A stretch of 64,000 bases of DNA from the NCBI RefSeq assembly GCF_900142755.1, contig NZ_FRCA01000005.1:248001-312000 (forward strand), given 5' to 3'. This document shows, piece by piece, positions 17,869-26,166 of the stretch (the stretch's first letter is position 1; every line of letters begins with the position of its first letter). The stretch comes from Halomonas cupida. GTDB lineage: Bacteria > Pseudomonadota > Gammaproteobacteria > Pseudomonadales > Halomonadaceae. A model generated the notes under the pieces. It did not search any database. It had not been told where the DNA came from and was given only the letters and a program-made list of their open reading frames with translations. A program made the position numbers and the translations under genes.

Positions 17869-19103
17869 GAGTCACTCCGCAGCATCCGAAAACGCCGTCT
17901 CAGCCGAGTACGTACCAGCTCAGCCAGGGTATTGACGAGGAAAGTGAACAGGAACAATGCCAGGGCAGCGAGGAGCAGCAGACGATAGTGGGTGCCACCA
18001 GGACCAGCCTCGGGCAGCTCAATGGCAATACTCGCCGCCAGCGAGCGCAGACCATCCAGAGGGTTGCCATTCATCAACGCGGTATTGCCACTGGCCATCA
18101 ATACGATCATGGTTTCCCCTACGGCGCGTCCTGCTCCGATCATCACCGCCGAGAAGATACCCGGCCAGGCCACCGGCAACACAACCCGTGTCAGCGTCTG
18201 CCAACGCGTCGCCCCCATTGCCTGAGCGCCATCGGAAAGATCACGCGGCACATCCACCAGCGCTTCTTCGGCCAGCGCATAGATACCCGGCATCACCGCA
18301 AAGCCCATGGCCAGCCCGAGGATCAGTGCATTGCGAGCCTCGACATCCCACCCCAATTGCGTCTCGACCCACAAGCGCAGATCACCGCCGAACCACCAGC
18401 CTTCCAGCAGTGGTGCCAGCCAATGGGCCAGCCATACCAGTACGATCAACCAGGGAATCAACCACATCGAGGCCCAGCGCAATGACAATACCAGCCGCCA
18501 GCTACTCGGCAGGCAGCGGCGAACGCCGGCCAGCACAATCACTCCCAACGGCAGCAACAGCACCGTCGTCAGGGCGATCGCCAGATGCTGTTCGACCCAG
18601 GGGCCAAGAACCAATCCAGCAATGAAGCCCAGTACCACGCCAGGCATCGCTTCCATCAGCTCGAGGGTGGGCTTGATCCGCGCGCGCAGTGGCCGTGACA
18701 TATACAGGCTGGAGTGGATGGCAGCCCCCAGCGCCAGCGGCACCGCCAACACCAGCGCCCAGGCAGCGGCTTCCAGCGTCCCCCAGGCCAGCGGGACCAG
18801 GCTGACATAGGCCGCTTCCCCTTCGTCCAGACGATAGGGCAGCCAGCGATACTCGAGGCCATCAGCGTAGGGTTGAGCCTGCCACAGTGCGGATAGTTCC
18901 AGCTCAGGGGCCGTACTGGAGAACGGCAGAAACAGAGGCAGGACTTCCACGGCCAGAAACACGCCGATGGCCAATACCGCCAACAGCACCCCAATGCCGC
19001 CAGCGGTGATCAGGGCTCTGGCCAGCCGATCACGCCGCTGGCGATAGCGGTGAGAATGCAGTGGGCTCTGCGCCGAAAAGTCGGACGTAGGCGTATCAGG
19101 CAT
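17865..19103 (-). CDS. pstC: Phosphate ABC transporter permease PstC
   Basis: A 412-residue inner-membrane permease that pairs with PstA. N-terminal cytoplasmic tail (1-30), first helix (about 32-55), a loop with LSALWQAQPYADGLEYRWLP, then the permease core, with the EAA loop GAQAMGATRWQTLTRVVLP and then AGRAVGETMIVLMASGNT, the PstC/PstA family signature. The start codon has only a weak ribosome site, but a strong Pho box and a -10-like CTATAT lie just upstream, so the leader would be short. It is followed by the overlapping pstA. Confidence 0.95.
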   Translation of the reverse strand: MPDTPTSDFSAQSPLHSHRYRQRRDRLARALITAGGIGVLLAVLAIGVFLAVEVLPLFLPFSSTAPELELSALWQAQPYADGLEYRWLPYRLDEGEAAYVSLVPLAWGTLEAAAWALVLAVPLALGAAIHSSLYMSRPLRARIKPTLELMEAMPGVVLGFIAGLVLGPWVEQHLAIALTTVLLLPLGVIVLAGVRRCLPSSWRLVLSLRWASMWLIPWLIVLVWLAHWLAPLLEGWWFGGDLRLWVETQLGWDVEARNALILGLAMGFAVMPGIYALAEEALVDVPRDLSDGAQAMGATRWQTLTRVVLPVAWPGIFSAVMIGAGRAVGETMIVLMASGNTALMNGNPLDGLRSLAASIAIELPEAGPGGTHYRLLLLAALALFLFTFLVNTLAELVRTRLRRRFRMLRSDS

Positions 19104-19143
19104 GGAAGTCAGCGACCGGGTTCATATAGCAAAGTTAAGGCAA

Positions 19144-19165
19144 TTTCATGACAGACACATGACAG
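19144..19165 (-). promoter_or_regulatory. Pho box in front of pstC
   Basis: On the minus strand this reads CTGTCATgtgtCTGTCATgaaa: two perfect CTGTCAT repeats exactly 11 bp apart, each with a 4-nt spacer. A possible -10 (CTATAT, 19129-19124) lies about 15 nt downstream, and pstC starts at 19103. It suggests that pstCAB-phoU has its own PhoB-dependent promoter separate from pstS. Confidence 0.85.
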
Positions 19166-19192
19166 CCCATGGCCCACGAAACCGCCGGGTCG

Positions 19193-20158
19193 TCAGGAAC
19201 TGCCTGGCGAACTCTCCACAGCCCCGAAGGGGGCCAGGCCGAGAAGCTGTCGCTGTACCTCCAGTTCGGGGACCGGTAGAGCAACAAATCCCAATTCGGC
19301 CACCACCTGTTGTCCTCGCGGCGACAGAATCAGATCCAGCAACGCCTGTTCCGGTGGTGGCAGAGGGCGATTCGGGGGACTATTGACGTAGAGCAGCAAC
19401 TCCCTCGCCAGTGGATAACGCTCATTGCGCAGGGTTTGAGGACCAGGACTGACTGCGGCCCCCTGCGGCCCGATGGCCAGGGTATGTACATCAGCCGTCA
19501 GGTGGTTGAGACCAGCATAGCCAATGGCCCCAGGGTCCGCTCCCACCGCTGCGACCACTGCTGCCGACCCTGGAGCCGCACTGACCGTTACCCGAAAATT
19601 ACCATTGCACAGTGCCTTGCGACGAAATAACCCATGGGTACCGGACACTGCGTTGCGCCCGTACAGGTGAATGCGGCCGGCGGGAAACTCCAGCCCCAAC
19701 TGCTGCCAGTGCGTGATTTCCGCTTCGGCACCACAGCGCCGGGTATCGGAAAAGATCGCGTCCAACTGCTGCTCCGTGAGCTGCCGGAGGGGATTGTGAC
19801 GATTCACCACAACCACCAAAGCATCGCGTCCCACTGCAACACGCGTCGGCTCATAGCCATGGCGCTCGACGAAGTCGGCACGTTCCTCGTCGAACATCGG
19901 TCGAGACATCGGTCCGATCAGGGCAGTACCCGCCGTCAAGGCAGTAGGCGCACTTGCCGAACCACTGGCCTGCATCTGCACGCGCAGGCCGGGATGCTCC
20001 TGCCCCAGCAGTTCGCCCCAGCGCAGCATCAATTCCGCCATGGTGTCGGAACCCACAGTATCCAGGCTGCCAACGATATCATCTGCCGAGCCCCAGGCAG
20101 GGACCAGGCTGAAGCAGCACAGACACACAAGACGCAGGATACGTCGCAATCGCAACAT
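19193..20158 (-). CDS. pstS: Periplasmic phosphate-binding protein PstS
   Basis: A 321-residue secreted binding protein. The start at 20158 has GGAGGAAGC in front and opens a signal peptide (MLRLRRILRLVCLCCFSLVP, cleavage likely after AWGSA). Phosphate-binding elements are VGSDTMAELMLRW, ASGSASAPTAL and NAVSGTHGLFRRKALC, with SGT as the phosphate-contacting turn. It is the ligand-binding part of the PstSCAB importer. The gap to pstC is 89 nt and contains a Pho box, so pstS may be transcribed separately. Its upstream region holds four TGAC(C/A)ACAAG repeats. Confidence 0.93.
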   Translation of the reverse strand: MLRLRRILRLVCLCCFSLVPAWGSADDIVGSLDTVGSDTMAELMLRWGELLGQEHPGLRVQMQASGSASAPTALTAGTALIGPMSRPMFDEERADFVERHGYEPTRVAVGRDALVVVVNRHNPLRQLTEQQLDAIFSDTRRCGAEAEITHWQQLGLEFPAGRIHLYGRNAVSGTHGLFRRKALCNGNFRVTVSAAPGSAAVVAAVGADPGAIGYAGLNHLTADVHTLAIGPQGAAVSPGPQTLRNERYPLARELLLYVNSPPNRPLPPPEQALLDLILSPRGQQVVAELGFVALPVPELEVQRQLLGLAPFGAVESSPGSS

Positions 20159-20238
20159 GCTTCCTCCACAGCAGAACAGCGGATGGCCATGACGACCAGG
20201 CGGATAACTCAGGGACGAATCATCACAACACCCTGTCA

Positions 20239-20339
20239 TGACCACAAGGTGATGACCACAAGGCGGTGACAACAAGCATGGTCGTCACACCTGATTGCAA
20301 CCATTGGTTACAACAATAGCCACGGCCATGACAACAAGC
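20239..20339 (-). promoter_or_regulatory. TGAC(C/A)ACAAG(G/C) direct repeats upstream of pstS
   Basis: Four 11-bp units start at 20239, 20253, 20267 and 20329. The first three are spaced exactly 14 bp apart. On the minus strand they read CCTTGTGGTCA or GCTTGTTGTCA, the latter ending in TGTCA as PhoB half-sites do, but the 14-bp period differs from the 11-bp period of a normal Pho box. They lie 80-180 nt upstream of the pstS start. The regulatory role is inference. Confidence 0.4.
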
Positions 20340-20489
20340 ATCATCATGACGATGGCTATGGCCGATGACATCTCACGACAGCGAAGAAAGGGCGCGATAC
20401 CAGGTGATCAGCATCAGCGGGTGATGACCGTACTGGATGCAGGGAAGGAATGGCAGGACTCCGCTGACGGAGCCCTGCCTGTCGACTCG

Positions 20490-21581
20490 TCAGCTCTGGA
20501 TGACGCTCTCGCGCACCTTGAGATAGGCGAACTCACCAACATCAGTAAATCCACGAACCTGGGTCTGGAAGGCCTGGTAGGACTCGAAGATCCGTGCCGA
20601 CTCGGGGTCACTATCGACCTGCTGCTGAAGCACCTTCTGCGAGGACTCATACAACGCCTTGACGACATCCTCGGGGAAGGCCCGCAGTTGAACGTCATGC
20701 TCTTCGACCAGGGTCTTCAGCGCTTCGGCATTGCGCAACGCAAACTCGCTGATCATGGCCAGATTCGAGGCCATGGCTGCTTCTGCCACCACAGCCTTGA
20801 GGTCGTCCGGCAGTGCATTCCAGGCATCCAGATTGACCGTGCCTTCAAGCACCGCGCTGGGCTCGTTCCACGCCGAAGTGTAGTAGTAGTCCGCCACCTG
20901 ATGCAGACCGAAGGCAAGGTCATTATAGGGGCCAACCCAGTCCGCTGCATCGAGCACGCCGGTCTGCAGCGAGGTAAATATCTCACTGCCGGGGATAGTC
21001 AGGGTCGAGACACCGATGTCACTCATCGCTTCCCCGGCCAGGCCCGGCAGGCGCAGCTTGAGCCCCTGCATATCGTCGAGGGAGTTGATTTCCTTCTTGA
21101 ACCAACCAGCCATCTGGGTTCCGGTGTTGCCCACCGGGAAGGGCTTGAGGTTGTGCTGAGCGTAGAGCTCATCCCACAATTTCTGGCCATCACCATGGTA
21201 CAGCCAGGCATTGGTCTCGGTGGTGGTCATGCCGAACGGCACCGCGGTGAAGAACTGTGATGCCGCGACCTTGCCACGCCAGTAATAGGAGGCGGAATGG
21301 CCCATCTCCGCGGTCCCCTGAGAGACGGCATCGAACACTTCCAGTGCCGGTACCATCTCACCGGCGCCGTGTACCTTGATGCGCATACGTCCACCGGACA
21401 TACGCTCGATACGGTCAGCGAGATCGTTGGCTCCAGTTCCCAGCCCGGGGAAGTTCTTCGGCCAGGACGTCACCATGTTCCAGGTAATGGTTTCCTGGGC
21501 GCTGGCGGTGTTGACGAAGGGGGCGGCGGCAACACCGGCAGCGCCAATGCCGGCGGTCTTGAGAAAGGAACGGCGTTCCAT
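20490..21581 (-). CDS. TRAP transporter substrate-binding protein (DctP family), Tat-exported
   Basis: A 363-residue periplasmic protein. The start at 21581 gives a twin-arginine signal MERRSFLKTAGIGAAGVAAA, so it is probably exported folded by the Tat system. The mature protein contains TWNMVTSWPKNFPGLGTGAN, GEMVPALEVFDAVSQGTAEM and GLKLRLPGLAGEA, the last with the conserved arginine that holds a carboxylate ligand. The family delivers organic acids to a DctQ/DctM membrane pair. No DctQ or DctM gene is adjacent, so this is an orphan binding protein here. The ligand is unknown; the Tat-type subgroup is often linked with 2-oxo acids. Confidence 0.88.
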   Translation of the reverse strand: MERRSFLKTAGIGAAGVAAAPFVNTASAQETITWNMVTSWPKNFPGLGTGANDLADRIERMSGGRMRIKVHGAGEMVPALEVFDAVSQGTAEMGHSASYYWRGKVAASQFFTAVPFGMTTTETNAWLYHGDGQKLWDELYAQHNLKPFPVGNTGTQMAGWFKKEINSLDDMQGLKLRLPGLAGEAMSDIGVSTLTIPGSEIFTSLQTGVLDAADWVGPYNDLAFGLHQVADYYYTSAWNEPSAVLEGTVNLDAWNALPDDLKAVVAEAAMASNLAMISEFALRNAEALKTLVEEHDVQLRAFPEDVVKALYESSQKVLQQQVDSDPESARIFESYQAFQTQVRGFTDVGEFAYLKVRESVIQS

Positions 21582-21610
21582 GGGGCGTGCTCCTGAGGTT
21601 ATTGTTGACC

Positions 21611-21893
21611 TAGTGTGGCGTTCCACAAGTTGGCATGATTTCAGCGCGTCATACCGGGTCGATGGCCAGACGCCGCTTGCAGGGAATGGCTACTACCCTT
21701 TCCAAAAGCGGCAACACCGCCAGCGGCCCGGTATGGCGCGCCCCGTGGGAGCCATCAGGTGCCGCTGGTGCTGTGTTGTGTCCCTGGTCCATATAGTCGA
21801 TATGAACGGCGGAACACGCCAGGGTGCTGGACCACGTGCCCCAACGGCACCTGATGGTTCTGAAACACGATGAACTTGCGGGACACCACACTA
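21611..21893. mobile_element. 283-bp MITE-like element with terminal inverted repeats and TA flanks
   Basis: The ends are imperfect inverted repeats of about 33 bp: TAGTGTGGCGTTCCACAAGTT at the left, and the reverse complement of TAGTGTGGTGTCCCGCAAGTT at the right. Both ends begin or finish in TA. Inside are two large arms: GCGCGTCATACCGGG/CCCGGTATGGCGCGC (21644-21741, one mismatch) and CCATCAGGTGCCG/CGGCACCTGATGG (21752-21857, perfect). No convincing protein is encoded. The design fits a non-autonomous element mobilised by a transposase that targets TA, such as the IS630 type; that link is inference. Confidence 0.6.
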
Positions 21894-22003
21894 GAACATC
21901 AGCGCCGCATCGCTCCAGCGGCGCAATGTCCGCCAGGCAGTATGCGGGAAACTGAAATCAGCCTGCAAGCGAGCGCCGCCGACGACGACACCCTGGTGTG
22001 GCG

Positions 22004-24211
22004 TTACAGCGGAGTCAGTTTGGCAAAGCCCAGCACCAGCCACTTGTCACCTTCGTCCTCGAAGCTGACATGCACACGAGCCCGCTCCCCCTGGCCTTCG
22101 GCATTGAGAATGACCCCATCGCCGAATACTGGATGGGAGACACGTTGACCCAGCGCCAGCGCCGGGAGACCGTCGCTGGCCTCGATACCAGCCTGCTGCC
22201 AGCGCGACGGCGTGGGCCTGGCTGTGACCGGCCGTGATACCTGGCCACGCAGGCGGATTTCCTCGAGCAGCGACTCCGGCAATTCGCGCAGGAAGCGCGA
22301 CGGTCGCTGGAAGGTTTCCTTGCCATGCATACGGCGTATCTCGGCATGGGTCAGGTAGAGCTTGCGCATGGCGCGCGTCACGCCCACGTAACACAGGCGT
22401 CGCTCTTCCTCGAGTCGACCCGGCTCTTCCAGCGACATGCGATGGGGAAAGAGTCCTTCTTCCACCCCAGCGATGAACACCACCGGAAACTCCAGCCCCT
22501 TGGCCGAGTGCAGCGTCATCAACTGCACACTGTCCTCGAACTCATCAGCTTCGTGCTCACCGGCGTTGAGTGCAGCCTCGGCAAGAAAGGCCTCGAGCGC
22601 CGCCATGCCTTCACCGATCTCGACATCGTCCTGCGCCGTTTCCCCGTGGACGAAGGCCCGCGCTGCATTGATCAGTTCCTCCAGGTTCTCTACCCTCGCC
22701 TGGCCCTTCTCGCCCTTTTCGTTGCGATGGTGTTCGATCAATCCCGAGCGTTCATTGATCACCTCGATGATCTGGTGCAGCTCGAGGCTGGACACCTCGT
22801 CATCGAGGCCATCGATCAAGTCGGCAAAAGCCTTGAGTGCCGTTGCTGCCCGGCCTTTCAGCGAGCCATCAGCGAGTGAGTCATGCAGGGCCTGCCACAG
22901 TGAGGCTTCCGCGTGGCGCGCGCGCTCACGCAGGATCTCGACCGTGCGGGTGCCGATCCCTCGCGCCGGCACATTGATGACCCTCTCCAGCGAGGCGTCA
23001 TCATCACGATTGAGCAATAGACGCAGATAGGCCAGCGAATTCTTGATCTCGAGACGCTCATAGAAGCGGTGACCACCGTAGATGCGATAGGGCATGCCCT
23101 GACGAATCAGGGTTTCCTCGAGGATCCGCGACTGGGCATTGGAGCGGTAGAGAATGGCGATATCACGGCGGTTGAAGCCCTCATCGACCTTCTCCTTGAT
23201 GGTATCGACGATGAAGCGTGCCTCATCCATATCGTTGAAGCCGGCATACACCGAGATCGGCTCGCCACGCTCCCCTGCTGTCCACAGCTCCTTGCCCATG
23301 CGGTCGGAGTTCTGACGAATCAGGGTATTGGCTGCCTCGAGGATGGCGCTGGTCGAGCGATAGTTCTGCTCAAGGCGTACGGTGCGGGTATCGGAAAACT
23401 CCTCCTCGAAACGGCGAATGTTCTCGACCCGTGCACCACGCCAGCCATAGATCGACTGGTCGTCATCACCCACCACCGTCATCGGGGTGCGCTGGCCGGT
23501 CAGCAGCTTGAGCCAGGCATACTGCAGGGTGTTGGTATCCTGGAACTCATCGACCAGCACATGGCCGAAGCGCTCCTGATAGTGTGCCAGCAACGCTGGA
23601 TTGTCGCGCAACAGCTCGAGGCTGCGTAACAGCAGTTCACCGAAATCGACCAGTCCACCACGTTCACAGGTCAACTGATAGGTATCGTACAACGCCACCA
23701 TCTGCTCGACGTAGGCATCGCTGTTGATTCTTACCTGATGCGGTCGCAACCCTTCTTCCTTGCAGCCGGAAATGAACGATTGCACCTGACGAGGCGGAAA
23801 ACGCTCGTCATCGACCCGGGCATCCTTCAGCAGACGCTTGACCAAACGCAGCTGATCATCGGAATCGATGATCTGGAAATGCTGCGGGAGACGCGCATCC
23901 TGCCAGTGAGTGCGCAATAGACGGTGGGCGATGGAGTGGAAAGTACCGACCCAGACATGCCGCAACGACATCTTCAGCACCGCCTCGAGGCGGGTACGCA
24001 TCTCGCGCGCGGCCTTGTTGGTAAAGGTCACGGCCAGTACCGCATAGGGCGACAGGCCTTCGACCTGCATCAGCCATGCAATGCGGTGTACCAGCACCCG
24101 TGTCTTGCCGGAGCCGGCCCCGGCCAGCACCAGCATGTTGCCTTGCGGGGCGCATACCGCCTCGTGCTGAGCCGAATTGAGGCCGTCGATGATCGGCGTG
24201 ACATCATCCAT
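22004..24211 (-). CDS. uvrD: DNA helicase II UvrD
   Basis: A 735-residue superfamily 1A 3'-5' helicase for mismatch and nucleotide-excision repair. Q-motif LNSAQHEAV, Walker A AGAGSGKT (30-37), motif Ia VTFTNKAAREM, DExx box VLVDEFQDTN, motif III VVGDDDQSIYGWRGA, motif IV LEQNYRSTSAILEAAN, motif VI YVGVTRAMRKLYLTHA. The C-terminal Tudor-like RNA-polymerase-binding domain is visible (ALGQRVSHPVFGDGVILN). That tail and the length identify UvrD rather than Rep. Single gene, with the MITE-like element downstream and a REP-like repeat upstream. Confidence 0.95.
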   Translation of the reverse strand: MDDVTPIIDGLNSAQHEAVCAPQGNMLVLAGAGSGKTRVLVHRIAWLMQVEGLSPYAVLAVTFTNKAAREMRTRLEAVLKMSLRHVWVGTFHSIAHRLLRTHWQDARLPQHFQIIDSDDQLRLVKRLLKDARVDDERFPPRQVQSFISGCKEEGLRPHQVRINSDAYVEQMVALYDTYQLTCERGGLVDFGELLLRSLELLRDNPALLAHYQERFGHVLVDEFQDTNTLQYAWLKLLTGQRTPMTVVGDDDQSIYGWRGARVENIRRFEEEFSDTRTVRLEQNYRSTSAILEAANTLIRQNSDRMGKELWTAGERGEPISVYAGFNDMDEARFIVDTIKEKVDEGFNRRDIAILYRSNAQSRILEETLIRQGMPYRIYGGHRFYERLEIKNSLAYLRLLLNRDDDASLERVINVPARGIGTRTVEILRERARHAEASLWQALHDSLADGSLKGRAATALKAFADLIDGLDDEVSSLELHQIIEVINERSGLIEHHRNEKGEKGQARVENLEELINAARAFVHGETAQDDVEIGEGMAALEAFLAEAALNAGEHEADEFEDSVQLMTLHSAKGLEFPVVFIAGVEEGLFPHRMSLEEPGRLEEERRLCYVGVTRAMRKLYLTHAEIRRMHGKETFQRPSRFLRELPESLLEEIRLRGQVSRPVTARPTPSRWQQAGIEASDGLPALALGQRVSHPVFGDGVILNAEGQGERARVHVSFEDEGDKWLVLGFAKLTPL

Positions 24212-24297
24212 GGACAGATATCGCTATGGTCGCAAATGGACGCCCAGTCTATCACAGCGATGCTGGATGGATAGACAGTGGAGGAGGCCTACGGCCG

Positions 24298-24400
24298 TAA
24301 GCCGCGAGTCACGAGCTGATCAGTGCCGCCCCATGGATCCCAGACAAGAGCCGGGGTAGGGGGGCAAGCTCGAGCGAAGCGTGCTCGTAGCTCGTAGCTA
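24298..24400. repeat. REP-like repeat, second copy
   Basis: Shares ACGAGCTGATCAGTGCCGCC with the block after recG (GAGCTGTCCAGTGCCGCTCC) and AAGCTCGAGCGAAGCGTGCT with AAGCTCGAGCGCAGCGTGCT at about 7101, and ends in CGTAGCTCGTAGCT, two heptamer units. The last bases form the TAG stop of hexR (24398-24400). It fills the gap between the hexR 3' end and the uvrD upstream region. Confidence 0.7.
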
Positions 24401-25255
24401 TTCATTCGGTTCGGGATAGCGCAGTGGGTTGAGGCTGCGTTTGACGGATTTGAGTTGTTCAGCGAGTCTCGGGCCGCGTGTCTTGGCCACCCCCACCGCC
24501 AGAACGTCAACCAGCACCAGGTGGGCGATGCGTGAGCTCATCGGGGTGTAGATCTCGGTGTCTTCATGAACATCGATATACAGCGGTAGATTGACCTCCC
24601 CAGCCAACGGCGAGCCACTGGGACACAGGCCAATCACCGTGGCGCCGGCTTCACGTGCCAGCTTGACGCTGGCCACCAGGGCACGGGTGCGCCCGGTCTG
24701 GGAAATGGCCACCACCACATCGCCTTCCTTGAGGGTCACGGCCGACATATTCTGCATGTGCGGATCGGCGTAGGCAGCAGTGGAAATCTGCAGACGAAAG
24801 AACTTGTGCTGAGCATCGAAAGCCACGGCTCCCGAGGCGCCAAAACCATAGAACTCGACGCGATTGGCCATGGCCAGTGCATTGATCGCCTTGTTCAGGC
24901 CTTCATTGTCGAGCCGATCACGGATCGACAGCAGTGTACCCACAGTGGAATCGAAAATGCTGTGGGAAAACTCGGCGACAGAGTCGCTGTCGTTCATCGA
25001 GAATTGGGCAAATTGGCTACCCGCGGCCAGCATCTGCGCCATCTTGAGCTTGAAGTCCTGGAAGCCGTCGCAGCCCAGGGCACGACAGAAACGCACCACC
25101 GTGGGCTCACTGACCTTGGCCTCGGTGGCCAGGTCGACGATCCGCATGTGGATAACTTCTTCCGGATTGCGCAACACGAAACGTGCCACCTTCTGCTCGG
25201 AGCGCCGGAAGTGCTCCATGCGACGTCGCATTTCATCAAACAGCGCCCGACTCAC
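24398..25255 (-). CDS. hexR: HexR, RpiR-type regulator of central carbon metabolism
   Basis: A 285-residue repressor with an N-terminal RpiR helix-turn-helix (DLATEAKVSEPTVVRFCRAL, about 42-61) and a C-terminal SIS sugar-phosphate domain (FYGFGASGAVAFDAQHKF; VVAISQTGRTRALVASVK). In pseudomonads and relatives HexR controls zwf, edd, gap and related genes in response to 2-keto-3-deoxy-6-phosphogluconate. The start is GTG with AGGAG 6 nt upstream. No target sugar gene lies next to it, so the name rests on whole-protein resemblance. Its stop codon is formed by the edge of the REP-like repeat. Confidence 0.85.
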   Translation of the reverse strand: MSRALFDEMRRRMEHFRRSEQKVARFVLRNPEEVIHMRIVDLATEAKVSEPTVVRFCRALGCDGFQDFKLKMAQMLAAGSQFAQFSMNDSDSVAEFSHSIFDSTVGTLLSIRDRLDNEGLNKAINALAMANRVEFYGFGASGAVAFDAQHKFFRLQISTAAYADPHMQNMSAVTLKEGDVVVAISQTGRTRALVASVKLAREAGATVIGLCPSGSPLAGEVNLPLYIDVHEDTEIYTPMSSRIAHLVLVDVLAVGVAKTRGPRLAEQLKSVKRSLNPLRYPEPNE

Positions 25256-25546
25256 ACTGAACTCCTATCACTCGACTTCACGACTGTGTACACGGCATGT
25301 ATCGCCATTCCTGTCTGCAGTATGCCCCAAGCAGCATGGGAATGCTTGCTCGATCCCCTGGATTGTTTCCAACCGCTCAACCCCGCTCTGAGCAGGCCCC
25401 GACAGGCCTGAACCAAGCCAACTTAGCGTGACCTTGCCGAATTGGGCCCCCTGTCGTCATCTTTTTGTCAAGTACGGTATAGTAAAAGATGCAGTGTCGC
25501 GCAGCGTCCATGATGCCGGCACATTCACTGCAAAGGAGAGTCGATC

Positions 25547-25759
25547 ATGCGCAATGTCGAACGGTTAACCTCCGTCAAGAGTGAACTCCTCGACATCTTC
25601 ATGAGCATGGAAGTCGCCGAACACGAACGGCGCTCCCGCACCGCGGCCCAACGCAATCTGCGTGCCCGCCGCGGAATCGAACTTCACCGGGAATTCAAGC
25701 GCCTGTCCGAGGACATCGCCGACCTTCCCGAAGACGCGGTAGAAGACGAAATGCACTGA
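25547..25759 (+). CDS. Small conserved-type hypothetical protein
   Basis: A 70-residue, strongly charged protein of unknown function. It has no signal peptide or membrane segment. The middle is very basic (ERRSRTAAQRNLRARRGIEL) and the C-terminus acidic (DIADLPEDAVEDEMH), which suggests helices and perhaps nucleic-acid or protein contact. AAAGGAG lies about 9 nt before the start. The gene is divergent from hexR, 291 nt apart. It resembles in tone the small basic-then-acidic proteins of the PA3496 type in Pseudomonas, but I cannot confirm that. Confidence 0.6.
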   Translation: MRNVERLTSVKSELLDIFMSMEVAEHERRSRTAAQRNLRARRGIELHREFKRLSEDIADLPEDAVEDEMH

Positions 25760-26166
25760 TCAGCCTACTCAATGTTCGAGTAGACGACAGGCTTGAAGCC
25801 TCTACAGGCGTGAACCTGTGGCGCTGCCATCGGCCCTGAATACCATCGGGAAAGCATCAGCAAAGAAAGAAGGTATCAGGCAAATGCAGCGCCCATCGAC
25901 ATCACCCAGCGGGATCCTTTCAGGTATCTCGTAGGGCCTCGTCACCGCCAGAAGTGACGCCAACTTCCCCTCTCGGCGTCAGGGATCCTTTCACGCCAAT
26001 ATTTGCCTCCACGCATTGCCTCCACGCATTGCCTCCGGGCACACACCAGTTCGGTGCCAATTGGCAGTGCTTCCACTGCCGATCAGGGCATTCGCATACG
26101 CAGAAGCCCGGCAATATGCCGGGCTTCTGACAGACCTGCTTTTACCGGGACCGCAGTCCACAGCGC
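25760..26166. other. Gene-free spacer with short repeats
   Basis: No supported gene. It holds small hairpins after the 70-residue gene (ACAGG-cgtgaa-CCTGT near 25803-25818), the direct repeat GGGATCCTTTCA at about 25911 and 25982, a 13-bp tandem repeat GCCTCCACGCATT near 26005-26035, and the terminator of the downstream minus-strand gene. Confidence 0.6.
26102..26128 (-). terminator. Terminator hairpin of the NSS symporter gene
   Basis: A perfect 12-bp stem AGAAGCCCGGCA-ata-TGCCGGGCTTCT, 38 nt beyond the stop of the minus-strand symporter gene. Only a short pyrimidine stretch follows, so termination strength is uncertain. Confidence 0.6.

Noticed and set aside
16402..17988. A 528-codon plus-strand frame opposite pstA
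   Set aside because: Glutamine/histidine-rich translation typical of the complement of a real gene; pstA is certain.
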